The notes under the pieces: generated by a model | Database searches by the model: none | What the model was told of the DNA's origin: nothing | The model's input: the letters and a program-made list of their open reading frames with translations, nothing else | Assembly (NCBI GenBank): GCA_019689635.1 | Contig: JADGHB010000018.1 | Coordinates: 1-50,390, forward strand | Origin: Nevskia sp. | GTDB lineage: Bacteria; Pseudomonadota; Gammaproteobacteria; Nevskiales; Nevskiaceae | DNA length: 50,390 nucleotides | Reading direction: 5' to 3' | Program-made: the position numbers and the translations under genes | Shown here: piece after piece, positions 50,325-50,390 of the stretch | Layout of the letters: every line of letters begins with the position of its first letter | Numbering within the stretch: position 1 is the first letter of the stretch

Positions 50325-50390
50325 TTACTGCACGTTGGACTGCTTGAGCATGGTCTCGATCGCCGATTTCAATTCGGCATCGGTCAGATC
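50325..50390 (-). CDS. C-terminal end of a possible small c-type cytochrome (partial)
   Basis: Only the last 21 codons are in the window, reading DLTDAELKSAIETMLKQSNVQ and a TAA stop. The pattern of DLTDxELKxAIxxM is the C-terminal helix of cytochrome c5-like proteins, where the Met can be near the heme. The heme-binding CxxCH would lie outside the window, so this is a resemblance only. The intact stop and the terminator just downstream support a real gene. Confidence 0.45.
   Translation of the reverse strand, partial: DLTDAELKSAIETMLKQSNVQ

Overview
The window looks like chromosomal DNA of a GC-rich, Gram-negative gammaproteobacterium. The best evidence is gene order: argH diverges from an algZ-algR-hemC-hemD-hemX-hemY block, an arrangement known from Pseudomonas and relatives. 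It also carries a Pseudomonas-type (APH-fold) homoserine kinase, ubiK next to comM, glnK-amtB, speA/speE and a Kdo hydroxylase. A position in or near the Xanthomonadales/Nevskiales is my inference; no rRNA, tRNA or CRISPR array was seen to settle it. Coding density is high and most long antisense frames are GC-driven shadows.

Layout. 0-6.4 kb: TerC-like membrane protein, an MJ1255-type glycosyltransferase, a class I glutamine amidotransferase downstream of msrB, lysoplasmalogenase (YhhN) behind a leader that ends in an intrinsic terminator, an M13 metallopeptidase, and an alkyltransferase-like protein with Trp in place of the methyl-accepting Cys. 6.4-15 kb: two small exported Ala/Lys-rich proteins, each followed by a terminator, an unknown protein, an ECF sigma/anti-sigma pair with glycerol kinase directly behind it, trkA, trkH (TTG start and an altered selectivity-filter motif) and homoserine kinase. 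15-20.2 kb: ybdD-cstA, then a toxin-antitoxin cluster: a Phd/VapC pair whose toxin stops 2 nt before cstA, a VapBC pair, a MazEF-type pair and a truncated, frameshifted vapB copy. Each intact module has an inverted repeat at its putative promoter. A large orphan TadG-like protein follows.

22.5-32 kb: one tightly packed minus-strand block, algZ-algR-hemC-hemD-hemX-hemY-mscL-kdoO, joins a LytTR two-component system, tetrapyrrole synthesis, a mechanosensitive channel and lipid A-core Kdo hydroxylation. argH and a histidine-box membrane hydroxylase-like protein run the other way. 32-43 kb: a tricorn-type protease preceded by a 5-codon coupled mini-ORF, the large helicase Lhr, and divergent speA/speE; the 3' end of speE is copied as a perfect 91-bp direct repeat.

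43-50.4 kb: a DUF4124 protein, an unknown membrane-anchored protein, and a nitrogen block glnK-amtB-(terminator)-glnB. A strong sigma-54 (-24/-12) site lies upstream of glnK, and a closely similar site lies upstream of a beta-barrel porin gene 3 kb away, which suggests shared nitrogen control. ubiK and comM lie between them. The window ends in a structured intergenic stretch and the last 21 codons of a possible c-type cytochrome.
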